Below, one piece after another: positions 23,727 to 32,180 of a stretch of 64,000 nt of DNA. Both the position numbers and the translations under genes were made by a program. Source of the stretch: Paenibacillus_G sp049942825. Its GTDB lineage: Bacteria; Bacillota; Bacilli; Paenibacillales; NBRC-103111. The stretch is taken from contig NZ_CP187970.1 of NCBI RefSeq assembly GCF_049942825.1, forward strand, positions 5,828,001-5,892,000. Reading direction: 5' to 3'. The notes beneath the pieces are model-generated. The model saw nothing but the letters and a program-made list of their open reading frames with translations. It searched no databases and was not told where the DNA came from. Position 1 is the stretch's first letter. Every line of letters begins with the position of its first letter.

Positions 23727-24581
23727 CTATTCCCGCAGTCCGATCCAGGCTGCCATCCGGCCCGTTCTTCCCCTCTCCTTGCGGTGCGAGAAGAAGAGGT
23801 CCGTCCGGCAGCTCGTACATAAGCTACTTATTTCGATATGAGACGGCATAATTCCTGCTTTTATCATAATTTGTCGGTTGACGGCTTGCAAGTTTAACGT
23901 GTATTTGCCTCCCAGCTTCGCTTCATAGAAGGGCGGCTGTCCTTCTTCCTGCGCCGCGCCCCCTGTCGTCCCGAGCGCCTTATCGATCCGCGAGACTACG
24001 GTATCATCCACTTCGTAGCAGCAGGCGCCGATCGACGGCCCTATCGCTGCCCGCAGATCCCTCGCCTTCGTGCCATAGGCGGCGCTCATCGCCTCAACCA
24101 TCGACCGGGCGATCCCGAGCGCGGTTCCTTTCCAGCCGGCATGCGCGAGCCCCACCGCCCGGCGGATGGGGTCGTAGAAGTAGAGCGGCACGCAGTCCGC
24201 GAAGAGCGCATACAGGTACACGCCCGGCTCGTTCGTCATGAAGCCGTCCTTCGCCTGCAGCGCGCTGTCCCGGTCACGGATCCCCGCTCCCCGCAGCGCG
24301 GAGGTCACCATCTGAATCTCCTTGCCGTGCACCTGCTCGGCGTACGTGCCCGCCTCGAACGGGATACCGAGCGCCTGCGCGAGCCTGCGGCGGTTCTCGA
24401 CGACCGCCTCCGGCGCATCGTCCACGTGCAGCCCGCAGTTCAGCCCCTGGTACGGCTCACCGCTCACGCCGCCGCGCCGGGTCGTGAATCCGGCGGTCAC
24501 AGCCGCGCTGCCGTTCATGAAAGGGCTGAGCTTCATCCAACCCGTGCCGTTATCGGCTTCTTGAAGTACAAATGGCTCCAT
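23727..24581 (-). CDS. pgeF: Peptidoglycan editing factor PgeF (YlmD, DUF152)
   Basis: A zinc-dependent enzyme that removes misincorporated serine from cell wall precursors in E. coli; homologues were earlier called laccase-domain proteins or purine nucleosidases. The 284-residue product has the family residues in AEQVHGKEI, FADCVPLYFYDP, LAHAGWKGT and AIGPSIGACCYEV, ending CTSCRTDLFFSHRKERGRTGRM. Its position after ylmC and before ylmE is conserved. Confidence 0.93.
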   Translation of the reverse strand: MEPFVLQEADNGTGWMKLSPFMNGSAAVTAGFTTRRGGVSGEPYQGLNCGLHVDDAPEAVVENRRRLAQALGIPFEAGTYAEQVHGKEIQMVTSALRGAGIRDRDSALQAKDGFMTNEPGVYLYALFADCVPLYFYDPIRRAVGLAHAGWKGTALGIARSMVEAMSAAYGTKARDLRAAIGPSIGACCYEVDDTVVSRIDKALGTTGGAAQEEGQPPFYEAKLGGKYTLNLQAVNRQIMIKAGIMPSHIEISSLCTSCRTDLFFSHRKERGRTGRMAAWIGLRE

Positions 24582-24758
24582 GGGCTTTCCCCCTCATGTA
24601 TAATGATTCCAGTATACATCAAAGCCCTCGGGGATAGCTATGCCCGGGTAGGTTCAGTGCTCGGGCAGGGAAGGCAAAGGAGCCGGCTCATGGGACAGCG
24701 CGACTCACCCAGGAGAATGTCATTCCCATGCCGCCAAGCGCGCGGTACTTCCTTTTCG

Positions 24759-25070
24759 CTACCCCCGGTACTGCCGGTTGAACTCGTAAGTCACCTCCGG
24801 CTCCTCTCCCTGCCGGTATGAACGGACATCATCGAGCTTGACGAGCACGACGTCCATGCCGATCTTGACGATACTCCTCCACGGAATGACGATATCGTCC
24901 GTGCCGCCGAAAAGTCCGAAGAAGCGGGCGGCACCCGGCACGACGATCGCTTCGATGCGTCCATGGCGCAGGTCCAGCTCCAGGTCGCTGATCTGGCCGA
25001 GCTTCTTGCCATCCACGATATTAATGACATCCTTCGTCTGAAAGTCGGATATTTTCACCGCGAGCACCAC
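24759..25070 (-). CDS. ylmC: YlmC/YmxH-family PRC-barrel sporulation protein
   Basis: A 103-residue protein with a PRC-barrel: KISDFQTKDVINIVDGKKLGQISDLELDLRHGRIEAIVVPG, then DIVIPWRSIVKIGMDVVLV. The family is restricted mainly to endospore formers and usually follows sigG. The start is uncertain: GTG 25070 is used, but the next in-frame GTG codons (25067 and 25055) are possible. Confidence 0.85.
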   Translation of the reverse strand: MVLAVKISDFQTKDVINIVDGKKLGQISDLELDLRHGRIEAIVVPGAARFFGLFGGTDDIVIPWRSIVKIGMDVVLVKLDDVRSYRQGEEPEVTYEFNRQYRG

Positions 25071-25255
25071 CGCCTCGCCCTGTCCCCTCCCTCCATGGGC
25101 CGGTCAGGGCTTTTGTTACTACTATATGTGGGCTTAGGCAAAAATGTCCCCCTGTCCCGGGAAATGACTCCTCCGGCTTCATCCGAACCCGCTGGAATGC
25201 CCCCGTGCTTCCAGGCATATCCTAACCTCAGGGCCATCTTCCCCCATCTACAAAA

Positions 25256-25300
25256 AAAGACCGCTGGCCGTCCGGAGACGGTAGGGTCGGATGGTCACTC
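25256..25300 (-). terminator. Terminator after sigG
   Basis: CCGTC-TCCG-GACGG core within a longer GACC/GGTC stem, followed by seven T on the minus strand, 30-70 bases after the sigG stop. Confidence 0.8.
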
Positions 25301-25329
25301 GGAAAGGTCTCGGCCGCAGCCGGACGGGA

Positions 25330-26112
25330 TCAATTCTTTACGTGCTTCTGCATCTGGGATATCGCCGACTTCTCAAGCCGGGAGACCTGTGCCTGCGAGA
25401 TGCCGATCTCATCGGCCACTTCCATCTGGGTCTTGCCGTCGAAGAACCTCATGGAGAGGATCATCTTCTCGCGGTCGCCCAGCTTGCGCATCGCTTCCCG
25501 CAGGGCAATGCCCTCAATCCACGATACGTCCTTGTTGCGGTCGTCGCTGATCTGGTCCATCACATAGATCGGATCGCCGCCGTCATGATAGATCGGCTCG
25601 AAGAGCGAAACCGGATCCTGGATGGCATCCAGGGCGAAGACGACGTCTTCTTTGGGTACGTTGAGCGCCTCGGAGATCTCGTAGATCGAGGGCTCGCGGG
25701 AGTTCATATTGGTGAGCTGGTCGCGCACCTGCAGCGCCTTGTAGGCGATATCCCGGAGGGAACGCGATACGCGGATCGGGTTGTTGTCCCGCAGGTAGCG
25801 CCGGATCTCCCCGATAATCATCGGCACCGCATAGGTCGAGAATTTCACATTCTGGCTGAGATCAAAATTATCAATGGCCTTCATCAGTCCGATACAGCCT
25901 ACTTGGAACAAGTCGTCAACGAATTCCCCCCTGTTGTTGAACCGCTGGATCACGCTCAGCACCAGCCTGAGGTTCCCGTTCACTAATTTCTCTCTTGCAG
26001 ATCGTTCATTGTTCGTCTGAAGCGCCACGAACAGTTCACGCATTTCCGCATTCGTCAAAACCGGTAGCTTTGCCGTATCGACGCCGCATATTTCGACTTT
26101 GTTTCGGGTCAC
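25330..26112 (-). CDS. sigG: Forespore sigma factor sigma-G
   Basis: Directs late forespore transcription after engulfment. The 260-residue product equals the B. subtilis length and has regions 2 (NGNLRLVLSVIQRFNNRGEFVDDLFQVGCIGL), 3 and 4 (KTQMEVADEIGISQAQVSRLEK). GTG 26112 was chosen: GGGAGGTAATCACG precedes it and the protein then starts VTRNKVEICGVDTAKLPVL as in SigG. The frame stays open far upstream but without a ribosome site. It follows sigE. Confidence 0.97.
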   Translation of the reverse strand: MTRNKVEICGVDTAKLPVLTNAEMRELFVALQTNNERSAREKLVNGNLRLVLSVIQRFNNRGEFVDDLFQVGCIGLMKAIDNFDLSQNVKFSTYAVPMIIGEIRRYLRDNNPIRVSRSLRDIAYKALQVRDQLTNMNSREPSIYEISEALNVPKEDVVFALDAIQDPVSLFEPIYHDGGDPIYVMDQISDDRNKDVSWIEGIALREAMRKLGDREKMILSMRFFDGKTQMEVADEIGISQAQVSRLEKSAISQMQKHVKN

Positions 26113-26144
26113 CGTGATTACCTCCCAAGGAGAAACATTACTGT

Positions 26145-26174
26145 TAATTATCTCCTCGGTTTGGTTTTTTATGC
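26145..26174 (-). promoter_or_regulatory. Candidate forespore (sigma-F/G) promoter of sigG
   Basis: GCATA (26170-26174), 14-base spacer, GGAGATAATTA (26145-26155), close to the sigma-F pattern GYATA / GGnnAnAnTR. The spacer is a base or two shorter than usual. It is 33 bases before the sigG start. Confidence 0.45.
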
Positions 26175-26284
26175 GGGTACCTATCCGCCCCTGCCCCCTC
26201 GCGGATCCCCCCGGAAGGCAGCCAAACCCAATGGCATCAAGGGCAAGACCCATCGCCGGATCCCAAAAAAAGATTTTTTCCACA

Positions 26285-27007
26285 TCACACCATCTTGTTG
26301 AACTCCTTGCGCAGCCGCTTGATGATCCGCTTCTCAAGCCGGGAGATATAAGACTGCGAAATGCCCAGCATGTCGGCCACATCCTTCTGCGTCTTCTCTT
26401 CCCCGTCCTGCAGGCCGAACCGCAGCTCCATGATGATCCGCTCTCGCTCCGTCAGCTTATCGAGTGCCTTGTGCAGCAGCTTGCGGTCCACCTGTTCCTC
26501 GATGTTGCGGTAGATCGTATCATTCTCGGTGCCGAGCACATCGGAGAGCAGCAGCTCGTTGCCGTCCCAATCGATATTGAGCGGCTCGTCGAAGGACACC
26601 TCCGTGCGGATCTTGCTGTTGCGGCGCAGGTACATCAGAATTTCGTTCTCGATGCAGCGGGATGCGTAGGTCGCGAGCTTGATTTTCTTCTCGGGATCGA
26701 AGGTGTTGACCGCCTTGATCAGGCCGATCGCCCCGATCGATACGAGATCCTCGATGTTGATTCCCGTGTTCTCGAACTTGCGGGCAATGTACACGACCAG
26801 ACGCAGGTTGCGCTCGATGAGCATTCCCCGGATCGCCGCGTCCCCGGACGGCAGCCTCCCCAGCAGATACTCTTCCTCTTCGCGGGTAAGCGGGGGCGGC
26901 AGCGCTTCGCTCCCACCAATGTAGTAGATCTCTTCCCCTTTGAGCCCGAACAGCAGCAAGAGACGAAAATAAAAAATTTGCATCGACAGCTTCCACTTCA
27001 GCATCAT
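26285..27007 (-). CDS. sigE: Mother-cell sigma factor, pro-sigma-E
   Basis: Early mother-cell sigma factor made as an inactive precursor. The 240-residue product has a hydrophobic N-terminal pro-sequence (about residues 1-27, MQIFYFRLLLLFGLKGEE) before YYIGGSEALPPPL, then region 2 (ERNLRLVVYIARKFENTGINIEDLVSIGAIGLIKAV) and region 4 (KTQKDVADMLGISQSYISRLEKR). SpoIIGA, encoded just upstream, removes the pro-sequence after septation. Confidence 0.98.
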   Translation of the reverse strand: MMLKWKLSMQIFYFRLLLLFGLKGEEIYYIGGSEALPPPLTREEEEYLLGRLPSGDAAIRGMLIERNLRLVVYIARKFENTGINIEDLVSIGAIGLIKAVNTFDPEKKIKLATYASRCIENEILMYLRRNSKIRTEVSFDEPLNIDWDGNELLLSDVLGTENDTIYRNIEEQVDRKLLHKALDKLTERERIIMELRFGLQDGEEKTQKDVADMLGISQSYISRLEKRIIKRLRKEFNKMV

Positions 27008-27105
27008 GGTACGCTTCCTCCTCCTATCGGGTCATGGGTCCACCGATCGTTCGTCGTCCGGACCCTGCCTGTCCGGCGGTTACCTGACGTCTGCAAAGGC
27101 TTGAG

Positions 27106-28005
27106 CTACGTATGGACGAGTGACGGATGAATGATGGCCTGGTACGCGTTATCGGAGCTGAGACGTCCTCCGTCCAGTCCGACAAGTACCTTCATCGCTT
27201 CCATGGTTCTGCCCTCCATGGTGATGACTACCCGGTCGGGTTTGATGGCGAGCATGAACTGCGTGCTTCGGTTGACGCCCCTGTAGGGTACAAGCCGCAG
27301 GCGGTCCTGCCATATGAACGCGTCGGTGCCGATGGAGTTCACGAGCTGATCGACTTCGGCTTTACGGATGCGGGGCAGCCAGGCTTCCGGAATGTGCTCG
27401 GCCCACTGCAGCGCCTCCATGACCATGACCGGTGTTTTCGTAAGCGGGTCGTACAGCTGGTTGCCCGTATCGATGAGACCGGTACAGGTAGTGAGCGAGT
27501 CGCCGATATGGATATCCACCTTGGCGAGAAACGAGCCCAGCTCCTGCTTGCGCCGCAGAGCGCCGATGACCTGCCGGCACAGCCACACGCTGAAGGGAAT
27601 GGCGAAGAGCAGCAGCATCAGCGTGACGTCCCAGCTGCGGACGGTCAGGATACCGCTTAAGATTTCTCCGGCCGACTGCCGGAAGTAGATCAGGCCGATA
27701 ATGCCGCCGGCTGCAACGAAGTTCACCAAGTAGAACGCGCCCAAGTTTCTCAGAAAATGCTGCAGCCCTCCAAAACCGAATGCGGCGAGCAGCATGATCA
27801 GCGACAGGGTGAACTTCAAGGCGAGGGTATACAGGAATGACAGCGGAGGAAAAAAAATCATCACCGCGTAGCTGCCGCCGATCGCCGCAGACAAGCCAAG
27901 CCTCCACCAACGGAAGCTGAGTCTGCGTGTCCAGGCCGTGGTCCACAGCAGCGCCCCGTCAATCAATAGATTCAGAAGGAAAATGATGTCGATATAAACA
28001 ACCAT
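27106..28005 (-). CDS. spoIIGA: Sigma-E processing peptidase SpoIIGA
   Basis: A membrane aspartic protease that activates pro-sigma-E in the mother cell. The 299-residue product has five hydrophobic segments in its first half (for example VYIDIIFLLNLLIDGALLW) and a C-terminal protease domain with the catalytic motif LIDTGNQLYDPLT. ATG 28005 follows GGAGGAGG; the frame extends upstream without a better start. It is the first gene of the spoIIGA-sigE operon and has a Spo0A-type promoter. Confidence 0.95.
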   Translation of the reverse strand: MVVYIDIIFLLNLLIDGALLWTTAWTRRLSFRWWRLGLSAAIGGSYAVMIFFPPLSFLYTLALKFTLSLIMLLAAFGFGGLQHFLRNLGAFYLVNFVAAGGIIGLIYFRQSAGEILSGILTVRSWDVTLMLLLFAIPFSVWLCRQVIGALRRKQELGSFLAKVDIHIGDSLTTCTGLIDTGNQLYDPLTKTPVMVMEALQWAEHIPEAWLPRIRKAEVDQLVNSIGTDAFIWQDRLRLVPYRGVNRSTQFMLAIKPDRVVITMEGRTMEAMKVLVGLDGGRLSSDNAYQAIIHPSLVHT

Positions 28006-28051
28006 CTCCCACCTCCTCCGCCGCCCGTCTGTTCCTCTCGCGAATGAGACA

Positions 28052-28085
28052 AGTATATAGTAACTGTATTCCAAAGTCTGTCTAA
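28052..28085 (-). promoter_or_regulatory. Spo0A-dependent promoter of spoIIGA-sigE
   Basis: TAGACA (28079-28084) and TATACT (28052-28057) are 21 bases apart, the abnormally long spacing known for the B. subtilis spoIIG promoter (22). TGTCTAA (28079-28085, plus strand) overlaps the -35 and differs by one base from the 0A box TGTCGAA. A second box, TGTCGGA, is at 28112-28118. Confidence 0.65.
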
Positions 28086-28329
28086 ACATGCCGGGGGCGG
28101 CGGACTAATTTTGTCGGATGGAAGGGCGGCATCCCCCCCTCTCCTGTGTGTAACCTTTCCCGCACCGTGATCGATTCGGCCTCCCCTGCCTCCGATCCCT
28201 AGCTCCTTTGATAGGTTGAGCCCTTCAGATATCGGCTAAGCGGCATGCCGGTCTTAAGAGGATGCTAGTCTGCAAGGCAATGTCCTCGGTCGACTGCGAG
28301 CGCCTCGGGGTTGGATGCTTTGTAACGGT
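28086..28329. other. spoIIGA-ftsZ spacer, no gene seen
   Basis: Part of the 376-base gap between spoIIGA and ftsZ. Apart from the upstream 0A box at 28112-28118 and the ftsZ terminator that follows, I see no coding sequence with a ribosome site and no RNA fold I can name. Confidence 0.5.
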
Positions 28330-28362
28330 AAAAAAGCGGGTTCCCTCGAAGGGAACCCGCTT
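28330..28362 (-). terminator. Terminator after ftsZ
   Basis: Perfect 10-base stem GCGGGTTCCC / GGGAACCCGC with a 5-base loop and six T on the minus strand, 20 bases after the ftsZ stop. Confidence 0.92.
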
Positions 28363-28381
28363 GCTTGATCAGCTCTGGAAC

Positions 28382-29533
28382 TTATTTGTTATCGAAGCCT
28401 CCACCGCGGTTGCGGTTGCGGAGGAATGTCGGAATGTCGAGCTGGTCGCTCGACGGCTGGCTGCCTCCGAAAGGACGGAGGTTGTTCAGCCGGTTGTCCG
28501 TCTGCTCCTGCTGGGGAGCCGCCGAGGAAGGAGCCGCACCTGCTCCGGCACCCGGTTTGCGAGGGCCTGGAGCAATTGCTTTATGTTCAAATCCGGTGGC
28601 GATAACGGTAACCATGATCTCTTCCTTCAGCCGCTCGTCGATCACCGCACCGAAAATCATATTCACTTCCAGGTCCGAAGCCGACGCGACAATATCTGCG
28701 GCTTCGTTGACTTCATAGAGCGAGAGATTCGCTCCGCCGGTAATGTTCATGAGCACACCGCGTGCCCCGTCGATCGATGTTTCGAGAAGCGGCGACATGA
28801 TCGCCTTCTTGGCAGCTTCCGCCGCACGGTTTTCCCCTGTAGCAATCCCGATCCCCATCAGGGCGGAACCACGTTCGGTCATGATGGTCTTCACATCGGC
28901 AAAGTCGAGGTTGATGAGACCCGGTACAGCGATCAAATCGGAAATCCCCTGCACGCCTTGACGAAGCACGTTATCCGCTTCCCGGAACGCTTCAAGCATC
29001 GGCGTCTTCTTGTCGACGATCTCGAGCAGCCGGTCATTCGGAATGACGATCAGGGTGTCGACCTTCTCTTTCAGTGCGGCAATCCCCTGTTCCGCCTGAA
29101 GCGCCCGCTTGCGGCCTTCGAAGGTGAACGGCCGGGTGACGACGCCTACCGTCAGCGCGCCGCACTCCTTGGCAATCTCGGCGATGACCGGAGCGGCGCC
29201 GGTTCCCGTACCGCCGCCCATCCCTGCGGTGACGAAGACCATGTCGGAGCCCTTCAGCGCATTCATGATCGCTTCACGGGACTCCTCAGCCGCTTTCTTG
29301 CCCACCTCCGGGTTCGCGCCGGCTCCAAGACCGCGGGTCAGCTTGTCCCCGATCTGAAGCTTCTGCTCGGAGTGAGCCAGATGAAGTGCTTGGGCGTCCG
29401 TGTTCACGGTAATGAACTCTACGCCCTTCACTCCGTTCTCAATCATCCGGTTGACGGCATTGCTTCCGCCGCCGCCAACGCCGATGACCTTTATTTTAGC
29501 CAGTTGGTCCATGTCCATGTCAAATTCAAACAT
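28382..29533 (-). CDS. ftsZ: Cell division GTPase FtsZ
   Basis: Tubulin homologue that forms the division ring. The 383-residue product has IKVIGVGGGGSNAVNRM at the N-terminus, the tubulin signature GGGTGTG at 106-112, and the conserved C-terminal peptide DIPTFLRNRNRG that binds FtsA and SepF, with a Pro/Gln-rich linker before it. It lies directly after ftsA and ends at a strong terminator, closing the cell division part of the operon. Confidence 0.99.
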   Translation of the reverse strand: MFEFDMDMDQLAKIKVIGVGGGGSNAVNRMIENGVKGVEFITVNTDAQALHLAHSEQKLQIGDKLTRGLGAGANPEVGKKAAEESREAIMNALKGSDMVFVTAGMGGGTGTGAAPVIAEIAKECGALTVGVVTRPFTFEGRKRALQAEQGIAALKEKVDTLIVIPNDRLLEIVDKKTPMLEAFREADNVLRQGVQGISDLIAVPGLINLDFADVKTIMTERGSALMGIGIATGENRAAEAAKKAIMSPLLETSIDGARGVLMNITGGANLSLYEVNEAADIVASASDLEVNMIFGAVIDERLKEEIMVTVIATGFEHKAIAPGPRKPGAGAGAAPSSAAPQQEQTDNRLNNLRPFGGSQPSSDQLDIPTFLRNRNRGGGFDNK

Positions 29534-29580
29534 ACTAGCGTCTTCCCCCTCATTAGGCTTTCATCAAGAGCTTATCCCTG

Positions 29581-30834
29581 CTAGATAAACTCGCTTAACC
29601 AGTTCTTGAAACGTTCCATGGCCGAGGGCTTCTGCTGCTCTTGACCGGGAGCCGGTTTCTTCGGAATCAGTTTCTTGACTCCCGAGTTTTGCGTTTGTTT
29701 CGAACTGCGCAGATAACGGGAAGCATACTGGATTATGCCGACACCGCTCGTATACGAGGAATCACGGACACCGATATAATCCGGTACGGCGATTCGCACG
29801 GAGGTAGCGAGCTCCATCTGGGCAACGGCCAGCATCCCCGGCATGGCCACAGTGCCTCCGGTAAGTACATACCCACCGGGAAGGTCGCCGAAACCAAGCC
29901 TCTGCACTTCGAGCCGGATCAAATGGAATATTTCTTGAACGCGGGGTTCGATGATATTGGCGAGATCCACCTGGGAGAATTCCTTATCCGTGTTGCTCCC
30001 GATCCGATTTACCTTGAACACCTGATCACTTGCCGCATGATCCACAAGAGCACAGCCGAATTTCAATTTGATCTTCTCTGCGATATCCGCCTGTGTCTTC
30101 AGGCCATAAGCTATGTCATTGGTGATGTATTCCCCGCCGATGGGCAGCGTGGAGGTGGCCACCAGGTTGTTCTCATTGAAAATGGCAATGGTGGTAGCGC
30201 CCGCCCCAATGTCCACGAGCACCGTACCGATGTTCTTCTCATCCTTGGACAAAGCCAGATGCCCGCTCGCCAGCGACATCAGGATGAGCCCTGCAACCTT
30301 CAAACCCGATTTCTCTACCACGCGAAGCAGGTTATGTATGGCTGTCTTTGTTCCGGTTACGATCGTTGCTTCCACTTCAAGTCTTACGCCGATCATGCTG
30401 CGCGGATCGTGAATCTGATCCGTGCCGTCCACTACGTACTGATTCGGAACCACACCGATGATCTCGCGCTCCGGTGCCAGAGGAATGACCTTAGCCGCCT
30501 GAATCACGCGCTCGATATCGTCGTCTCCAATTTCGCGGTCTTCATTGGATACAGCAACTACACCATGACTGGACTGCAGAGCGATATGATTACCGGCGAT
30601 GCCGACATATACTTCCGCAATTTGAATGCCTACCATCCGCTCCGCATGGTCCACCGCACTACGGATCGTTTGAACCGTTTGATCAATATCCACGATGGAT
30701 CCTTTGCGAATTCCCTCAGAATCGGCAGATCCAACTCCAATTATATTAATGGCGCCGTTAACGACTTCCCCAATAATAACCCGAACTTTGGATGTACCGA
30801 TGTCCAAACTAACAATGATGTCATTGCTGCTCAA
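29581..30834 (-). CDS. ftsA: Cell division protein FtsA
   Basis: Actin-like ATPase that tethers FtsZ to the membrane. The 417-residue product starts with SLDIGTSKVRVIIGE, has VDIGAGATTIAIF and GGYVLTGGTVAMPGM nucleotide-binding motifs, and ends with the amphipathic membrane helix MERFKNWLSEFI. The start codon is TTG 30834, with AGGAGGTG 9-10 bases upstream. The 219-base gap before divIB is A+T-rich and may hold promoters, but none is convincing. Confidence 0.97.
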   Translation of the reverse strand: MSSNDIIVSLDIGTSKVRVIIGEVVNGAINIIGVGSADSEGIRKGSIVDIDQTVQTIRSAVDHAERMVGIQIAEVYVGIAGNHIALQSSHGVVAVSNEDREIGDDDIERVIQAAKVIPLAPEREIIGVVPNQYVVDGTDQIHDPRSMIGVRLEVEATIVTGTKTAIHNLLRVVEKSGLKVAGLILMSLASGHLALSKDEKNIGTVLVDIGAGATTIAIFNENNLVATSTLPIGGEYITNDIAYGLKTQADIAEKIKLKFGCALVDHAASDQVFKVNRIGSNTDKEFSQVDLANIIEPRVQEIFHLIRLEVQRLGFGDLPGGYVLTGGTVAMPGMLAVAQMELATSVRIAVPDYIGVRDSSYTSGVGIIQYASRYLRSSKQTQNSGVKKLIPKKPAPGQEQQKPSAMERFKNWLSEFI

Positions 30835-31053
30835 CCCGTGGCACCTCCTGTGACATATATTCGATCTGAGCCTTGGTCAGCATAGAAAACCATTTTGTAA
30901 ATATTCCACACGGCCCTGCGATTCCCTCTTTTTCTAGCATAATTTTTCAGGGAGAAGCTTAAAATATACCATAATTACAATTCTATCATTTTTTCATAGG
31001 CTTGAGTAGTTCTTTTTTATCAGATGAAATCAGCGCCACCCCATCTCAGAGGA

Positions 31054-31884
31054 TCAGTTCTGGGGCTTCTTCTCCTCCTCGGAAGCCTCTTCCTTGCCGG
31101 CGGAATCGCCTTCCGTCGGGGTCTGCCCGGCTTTGGACTCCGGCGTATCATCCACGGCGGTATAGTAATCCGCTTCAAGCATCTTGATGATCCCGCCCTT
31201 GATCTGATCGGTCTGAAGGTTTGAAATATAAGACTGCAGATACTTGATTTTCTCCGGAAGCTTGCCTATGGTCGTCTGCACCTCGAACCCCGTGCGGGTG
31301 TACAGCCGGATCTTGTCCGGATAAGCGGCAGTTGGAGCCGGCTTGATCTCCGAGATATCGGCGAAGTAAGCGGGCGGCAGCTTCGCCATGGCCAGACACA
31401 GCCTCGTCTTCAAGGGATCGGCTGGATCCCAGCCCGTCAGTATCGGCTTGTCCAGCGGGACGCCCTGTACTTTGACAGGGAGAATGCTGGCATCGGCCAG
31501 CAGCACCTCCACCTGGCCGCCCTCGCCGATCTGGTAGGCCACCTTGGGATGTTCTTGGACACGGATGGTGATGCGTCCCGGAAAATGCTTCGTGACTTCG
31601 GCCGACTCCACCATGGGCAGCGTCTGTACCTTCTTCTCGATATCCGCGGAGGATACGGAGAAGAAATGGTCTCCCTGTTTGACTTCCGCCTTCTGAAGAA
31701 TCTCCGCCGGGTCCACCAGCTGCTGGCCGGTGACCTCCACCTGTGAGATTTTGCTCAAGGAAGACTGGAAGAACAGGACCAGAAGCAGTCCGATGAAGAA
31801 GATGACCAGAACCGTGAGCAGCCTGCGGCTGCCCCGGCTTCGGGGAGGTGCCTGCTTTTTCATTACGGGAAGTCGGTCATCCAT
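31054..31884 (-). CDS. divIB: Cell division protein DivIB/FtsQ
   Basis: Septal membrane protein that works with FtsL and DivIC to control septal wall synthesis. The 276-residue protein has a short basic cytoplasmic tail, one transmembrane helix at about 22-42 (LLTVLVIFFIGLLLVLFF), a POTRA domain (ISQVEVTGQQLVDPAEILQKAEV) and an acidic Glu/Lys C-terminal tail. The start follows AGGAGGG. B. subtilis ylxW, ylxX and sbp, which follow divIB there, are absent here. Confidence 0.95.
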   Translation of the reverse strand: MDDRLPVMKKQAPPRSRGSRRLLTVLVIFFIGLLLVLFFQSSLSKISQVEVTGQQLVDPAEILQKAEVKQGDHFFSVSSADIEKKVQTLPMVESAEVTKHFPGRITIRVQEHPKVAYQIGEGGQVEVLLADASILPVKVQGVPLDKPILTGWDPADPLKTRLCLAMAKLPPAYFADISEIKPAPTAAYPDKIRLYTRTGFEVQTTIGKLPEKIKYLQSYISNLQTDQIKGGIIKMLEADYYTAVDDTPESKAGQTPTEGDSAGKEEASEEEKKPQN

Positions 31885-31965
31885 GATGCAGCCCTCCTGG
31901 GGAATGCTTGTCCGCCCGGCGGCCGGCTGTTCTCCCTGCGGGGACGCGTGAGCGCCACGCGGGCC

Positions 31966-32082
31966 GCCGGAGTAAAAAACGCACTCCGGCGAAACTTCGT
32001 AGCCCGAACGCCGAGCCGAAAAGCCAATATGTAAACCGCCCTATCCCTTTCTCGGGAGAAAAGGGATAGAAGGGCGGTTGTG
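31966..32082. repeat. Two hairpins between murA and divIB
   Basis: GCCGGAGT / ACTCCGGC (about 31967-31990, 8-base arms) and a longer imperfect hairpin (32034-32082) with AAACCGCCC and GGGCGGTT arms around a second TATCCCTTT / AAAGGGATA pair. T tails are short on both strands, so these could be weak terminators, processing or stability elements. The 296-base gap 31885-32180 holds nothing else I recognise. Confidence 0.55.
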
Positions 32083-32180
32083 ATCATAATAATAGAAGAA
32101 ACAGGAAATCGGATGATACCGAACGATGGATTTCGTAAGAGCCGAATTGCTGGAAACGGACGCCTGAACGGATCGGAGAA

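Noticed and set aside
28262..29584. 440-codon rightward frame opposite ftsZ
   Set aside because: Shadow of ftsZ; the GC-rich codon pattern keeps the opposite strand open. No ribosome site or family resemblance.
29641..30885. 414-codon rightward frame opposite ftsA
   Set aside because: Shadow of ftsA with no recognisable domain.
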